Part shown: positions 17,097-20,470 of the stretch, piece after piece | Numbering within the stretch: the stretch's first letter is position 1 | Layout: every line of letters begins with the position of its first letter | Assembly: GCF_000003815.2 (NCBI RefSeq) | Contig: NC_049995.1 | Coordinates: 18,972,785-18,993,254 of the forward strand | DNA: 20,470 nucleotides | Direction of reading: 5' to 3' | Source of the DNA: Branchiostoma floridae | Taxonomy: Eukaryota > Chordata > Leptocardii > Amphioxiformes > Branchiostomatidae | The notes under the pieces: model-generated | Database searches by the model: none | What the model was told of the DNA's origin: nothing | Seen by the model: only the letters and a program-made list of their open reading frames with translations | Position numbers and translations under genes: made by a program

Positions 17097-18056
17097 ACGT
17101 TAACCTTTATCCTGCATGGGTGATGACACAGTGTATTTTGAACAAGTGCCTCAAATATGTGGTAAATGGTTTATTATTGATAAAAAACAACATCGGCTTG
17201 GCAATAAAAATAAGAACTGAATTGCACCGACTCATACAGTAAAATTAGCACAGCGTTATCAATGATACATATAACGGTTCACAGGATCACAATATTTACA
17301 AATGACATCTACTAATTAACACAAAATATGGTGTTTTCGGACTATTGCAATTACAATTTATGTACAAGTCGGTCTCTGAACAAGTTTACTAGTACTGTCC
17401 AGTACACATAGTAGATCAGTTCTTTAGGTCCTCAATGAGTAGTTTAGCCAGTGTAGGCTTGGCGCTCGTCGTGTATCGCCTTGTGCCCTTGGGTTGAGGG
17501 TACAGACACGAGTTTCTGAGTTGTCTACCAAATGTATTGGTCTAACCACCCTGCCCCACCTGCGATGTGACCTCACATAACCCCCTGGTCGCTTTAAGAC
17601 CGTTTCTATTCCTACATTTCTGTTATCCTCATCAGAACACGTCATAACAGACCCTAGGTGTTAACCTGGCTGAATGCCGTGTTTTTAGCGCGCGGCTATT
17701 TTCGGCTTGCTGTAATCTTCCCCACAGATAAGGCGGCAGAAGAAAGTCGGAATGAGCCGCCCCCGGGCAGGACAGACGGTGTATTACGTGGGAACACCTG
17801 AGAACCACGGGACTATAGAAGCGGGCGGAAAAGTAGCAAAATTTGACCAAATAGGGTACTTTTCCAGGGAAATTTTGCCAACATCATTTAGAAGTGTTCC
17901 ACTTCCTGCAGGCTCATGGCGTGTTAGTCACCCTACTTTCCCTGATCCTGCTTACAATAGCCTCTTATAACGGCCTGGTGGAGGATAGGGGCAACTTGGT
18001 CAGGTACACACAGCAGAAAATATGTACACGGTGCAGCATTAGACTTCATCCCCTCT
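17097..18056. other. Unassigned; one open minus frame at 17424-17645
   Basis: The minus strand is open for about 73 codons and ends ...APSLHWLNYSLRT, followed by an AATAAA at 17170-17175, so it could be a terminal exon with a 3' UTR. Its RRWGRVVRP segment loosely recalls C-termini of LTR-retrotransposon Pol. No good acceptor leads into it (GAGGATAACAG lacks a pyrimidine tract). On the plus strand, TTCTGTTATCCTCATCAG at about 17635 is a good acceptor, but its frames close fast. Confidence 0.25.
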
Positions 18057-18425
18057 CTCACACACACACAGTCACACACACACATACACATACACACACG
18101 TGCGCGCGCGTACACACACACACACACACCAACTCACACACATACCTACCTATCAACCTAGTCCCTTGACCTCCAGGTCGTTGAGGGACAAGGTAGATAT
18201 GAAGATAGAGAGATACCTCCAGGCCTTTCTTTCACTTGCCAGTTCAGCATTTCACAATGCATACACATACGTATGCACATACGCATACACACACACATGC
18301 ACAGAAACATGCATATGCACAGAAACATGCACAGAAACCCGCACACACCCCTACACACACGCGTTCGCGCGCTCATGATCAAACCCAGATAGATACAGAC
18401 AGACAGACAGACACACATACAGACG
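18057..18425. repeat. CA, GCGC and AGAC microsatellites
   Basis: CA-rich run 18057-18135 with a short GTGCGCGCG centre, CA/ATAC-rich run 18258-18365, and AGAC repeats 18395-18425. Frames rich in His, Thr and Cys through these runs are artefacts. Confidence 0.93.
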
Positions 18426-18574
18426 GACCCAGATAGCTAGACACAAACAGTAGAGCCATAACGCCCCGGTACTGTGTAGTAAATAACAACCCATCTGTGT
18501 AGTAGCACAGCCCAACGCAAATCCCTGCGGCTTTAACGGCTTCACCTGAACACCGGGAGCTTCTATCGGCTCAC

Positions 18575-18745
18575 GGTGGGGTTACGGCTATTTGTCGCTG
18601 CTAAAAAACATCCCGGACTAACCCGCCAGTCGGAAGCTGTGATTACACCAGACATTCGGCACGCTGAAAAGGTTTCCCTCCGCGAAGGACAGACTTGACA
18701 ATGGCGGGAGAATGTTTGTCCCAAATCGGGTAGAATCCTTGTCAT
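18575..18745 (-). CDS. Candidate first coding exon (possibly of the EGF-like gene)
   Basis: An ATG at 18745 opens 57 codons that run without a stop into donor ACC/GTGAGC in phase 0. This is the phase needed upstream of the exon at 16966-17014. The N-terminus (MTRILPDLGQTF...) is not a convincing signal peptide. A second in-frame ATG gives MSGVITASDWRVSPGCFLAA, which is only mildly hydrophobic. A secreted growth factor should have a clear signal sequence, so the true first exon may lie elsewhere, perhaps beyond the window. Confidence 0.22.
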
Positions 18746-18924
18746 TTAGATTGTAGGTTTTATTCTGAAATGGTGTGTTGGGTTTTCACTGCGGTCACCT
18801 GGGCATGACGGGTTATCTACCTCACCTTGCCGGCGCTGTTTGGTTACTTTCCAAACAGAGATACCGCGAGACATCAAGAAAACAATACAAAATAGAAAGC
18901 CCGATAAAACGCCTAAAAACGTCA

Positions 18925-19070
18925 AATACAGCCGGAGCCTAACCCCTGCTTGGAGAGTAGTATGGTGTCGCTATTTGGTGTGTGCCACTATTAAGTGTGT
19001 GTCGGTGTTTGGTTCCTAACCTCTGCTTGTAGGAGAGTATTTTGGTGTCGCTATTACTATAGTATTTGGG
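18925..19070. repeat. Imperfect direct repeat of about 80 bp
   Basis: CCTAACCCCTGCTTGGAGAG and GGTGTCGCTATT recur as CCTAACCTCTGCTTGTAGG and GGTGTCGCTATT about 75-80 bp later. Confidence 0.6.
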
Positions 19071-20060
19071 TGCGTGCGGCTGTTTTGTTTACGCGTGGGA
19101 ACTGTAAACACGCAAACAGCTCGGATCTCACTTCGCCCGCAGGCGGTTGGCAGGGACAACAATGGACTTGTCGGGCGCACTTTAATGTTTGAGCGGTTTT
19201 CAACAACAAAACAACACATGACATGAGATGACAGGACATGACAGGACGTGTTAGAGCCTGGTCTGATCGTACGATTGCAAACTGTGGGCAATTTTGGTGT
19301 TCGCAAGAGTCGTTCAAAATCTAAATGTCTTGTTCCAGAAAAGGATGTCTTACATCTCTGTCTTAAGTTCTAGGACATCAGATTCGCACTACTGCGACCT
19401 TCCAAGACTGCGACCACTTCGCACAGTCCCCAAGTTCTAAAACTGAAAAAAAAAAACACGGAAATTTAAAAGACAGCGAAGAATTCATCAGTTTTCACTC
19501 CTATGTACTGGCCTCACCAAAAAAAAAAAAAAAGAAAACCGTCTGGGGTACATTTTAATCTTCATGCCAAATAAATGAGTAACATGAGATGAAGGCATCA
19601 AACGAACCTTAAATGTTGCAAAATGTTTTACAAAAGCGAAAAGCTTAACTTTGTTTTTCACCTTCTCCAGTCCTGGTCGCAATGTCGGTCATTGACTCTG
19701 TTTGGAATCCGCGGTTACCATGGTAACAGCTACGTATAAGTAAACAGAAGAACAAGACTCGCCCCAGGGTGCATAGCGCTCGGAGTGACATGTGACCGAT
19801 CGGAAAGTTCGCATCAAAGAAAAGTATGACATGAAAATGAGATATTTTTCTGACAAACCTTCTTTTTTAAAAATATTTTCCTCCTACAAACACCGTTTGT
19901 AAATATGACCCTGGCCTAAGCCGGTATGATTGGAGATATCCGAGCATTCTCCGGGGCCGAAGGTTCCGTTAAACCGACTTGAGTCGCCATAAATCCGCCT
20001 AAAGTCACCGGGATCATTACTTCATCCTAATGTTTATAAGGATCCCCTTAAGGACAGCGG
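19071..20060. other. No supported gene
   Basis: Holds short GACATGACAGG repeats at about 19215-19250, two poly-A runs near 19445 and 19518, and an X-box at 19714. Minus frames of 65 to 96 codons at 19016-19317 show no coding pattern and no paired splice sites. Confidence 0.4.
19714..19727. promoter_or_regulatory. Palindromic RFX X-box
   Basis: GTTACCATGGTAAC is a perfect palindromic X-box. Members of the RFX family bind such sites in promoters of ciliary genes. No start site or exon can be tied to it here. Confidence 0.4.
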
Positions 20061-20064
20061 CCCA

Positions 20065-20137
20065 ACTGACGTAAAGCCCACCTGACGCTAAGTCCCGTAA
20101 CGCTCACCTGACGCTAATTCCGCGTAAAGCTCACCTG
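20065..20137. repeat. Short tandem repeat of about 27 bp, three copies
   Basis: CGTAAAGCCCACCTGACGCT, CGTAACGCTCACCTGACGCT and CGTAAAGCTCACCTG follow each other. On the minus strand each copy offers a splice-donor-like CAG/GTGAGC or CAG/GTGGGC. Confidence 0.7.
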
Positions 20138-20284
20138 TAGGACTAGTGTCCCACTTAAGTTAATACCCCACTATTAGCGTACAAAGCCACGATACACCAG
20201 AGCTGTTCCGCGTTTGGGAAAAATAACGCAAATTGTCGGACATGGAATGTTCCGGTACACACACGGTGTACTTGCGGTTAAACT

Positions 20285-20435
20285 CTAGTCAACTCATTTG
20301 GGTGGGATCGTGAGGCAGAGAAACCAGAGGTCATGGGTTCAAATCCTGCCATGTTACTGAGCTTGTACCCTTGGGAAAGACATCTAAGGTAACTTTCCTC
20401 ACTCCATCTAGCCTCCATAGCAGGCTCTCTATGGC
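20285..20435 (+). mobile_element. tRNA-derived SINE
   Basis: A pol III B box, GGTTCAAATCC, lies at 20336-20346, after an A-box-like TAGTCAACTCATTTGG. The body TTGTACCCTTGGGAAAGACA and TTTCCTCACTCCATCTAG is the style of marine-invertebrate tRNA SINEs. It probably continues toward the window end. Confidence 0.58.
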
Positions 20436-20470
20436 CTTTTTTGGCACTTTTGCTGGCCATTTCTTTTTGT

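Noticed and set aside
17424-17645. Terminal exon or retrotransposon Pol fragment
   Set aside because: The AATAAA downstream is suggestive, but there is no acceptor with a pyrimidine tract and no firm domain match.
17894-18545. Several frames rich in His, Thr, Cys and Val
   Set aside because: Translations of CA and AGAC microsatellites.
19488-19682. Minus frame linked to the X-box at 19714
   Set aside because: It begins at TTG, with a stop just above it and no ATG. A donor at AAG/GTTCGT would fit the phase, but no start supports it.

Overview
This window is nuclear DNA from an animal, not a bacterium. It has short exons with GT/AG introns, many microsatellites and minisatellites, small palindromic DNA transposons, a tRNA-derived SINE and a likely LINE tail. 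The overall texture fits an invertebrate deuterostome, and lancelet (Branchiostoma) is my best guess. That guess is inference from repeat style and rests on no database match. No long open reading frame is convincing. Nearly all long frames run through tandem repeats or the assembly gap at 1036-1851.

The most important content is a multi-exon gene on the minus strand, 17014 down to 14560. I found it by pairing splice sites with reading phase. Five exons (16966-17014, 16143-16196, 15632-15707, 15228-15272, 14560-14656) have good acceptors or donors, compatible intron phases and one continuous frame. Together they encode a basic pro-region, one EGF domain with six cysteines (Cx7Cx5Cx8CxCx8C) split by an intron between cysteines 4 and 5, and a short basic C-terminal tail ending in a stop. 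This resembles EGF-receptor ligands (EGF, TGF-alpha, Spitz). The modelled form has no transmembrane segment. The first exon and signal peptide are not certain. A frame-compatible candidate lies at 18575-18745.

Layout. 1-690: three related copies of a roughly 240-bp repeat. 700-2000: a candidate minus-strand two-exon fragment interrupted by a transposon that contains the sequencing gap. 2090-2263: pogo/Tigger-like MITE. 2811-3427: 39-bp minisatellite, 16 copies. 3430-5120: a possible small plus-strand gene with a Harbinger-like MITE in its intron. 6189-7411: two foldback elements and a probable LINE 3' tail. 7731-8937: composite repeat element. 9545-9840: 21-bp array rich in CACGTG. 10143-11733: exactly 43 copies of a 37-bp unit. 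11797-13043: 12 copies of a roughly 105-bp unit full of GTTAAC palindromes. 13413-13827: nested foldback element. 13840-14560: motif-rich stretch and the probable 3' UTR of the EGF-like gene. 14560-17014: EGF-like gene. 17020-20280: microsatellites and mostly unassigned sequence. 20285-20430: SINE.

Most of the window is therefore repeats and mobile elements around one real signalling gene and a few weak exon candidates. All exon calls need transcript support.
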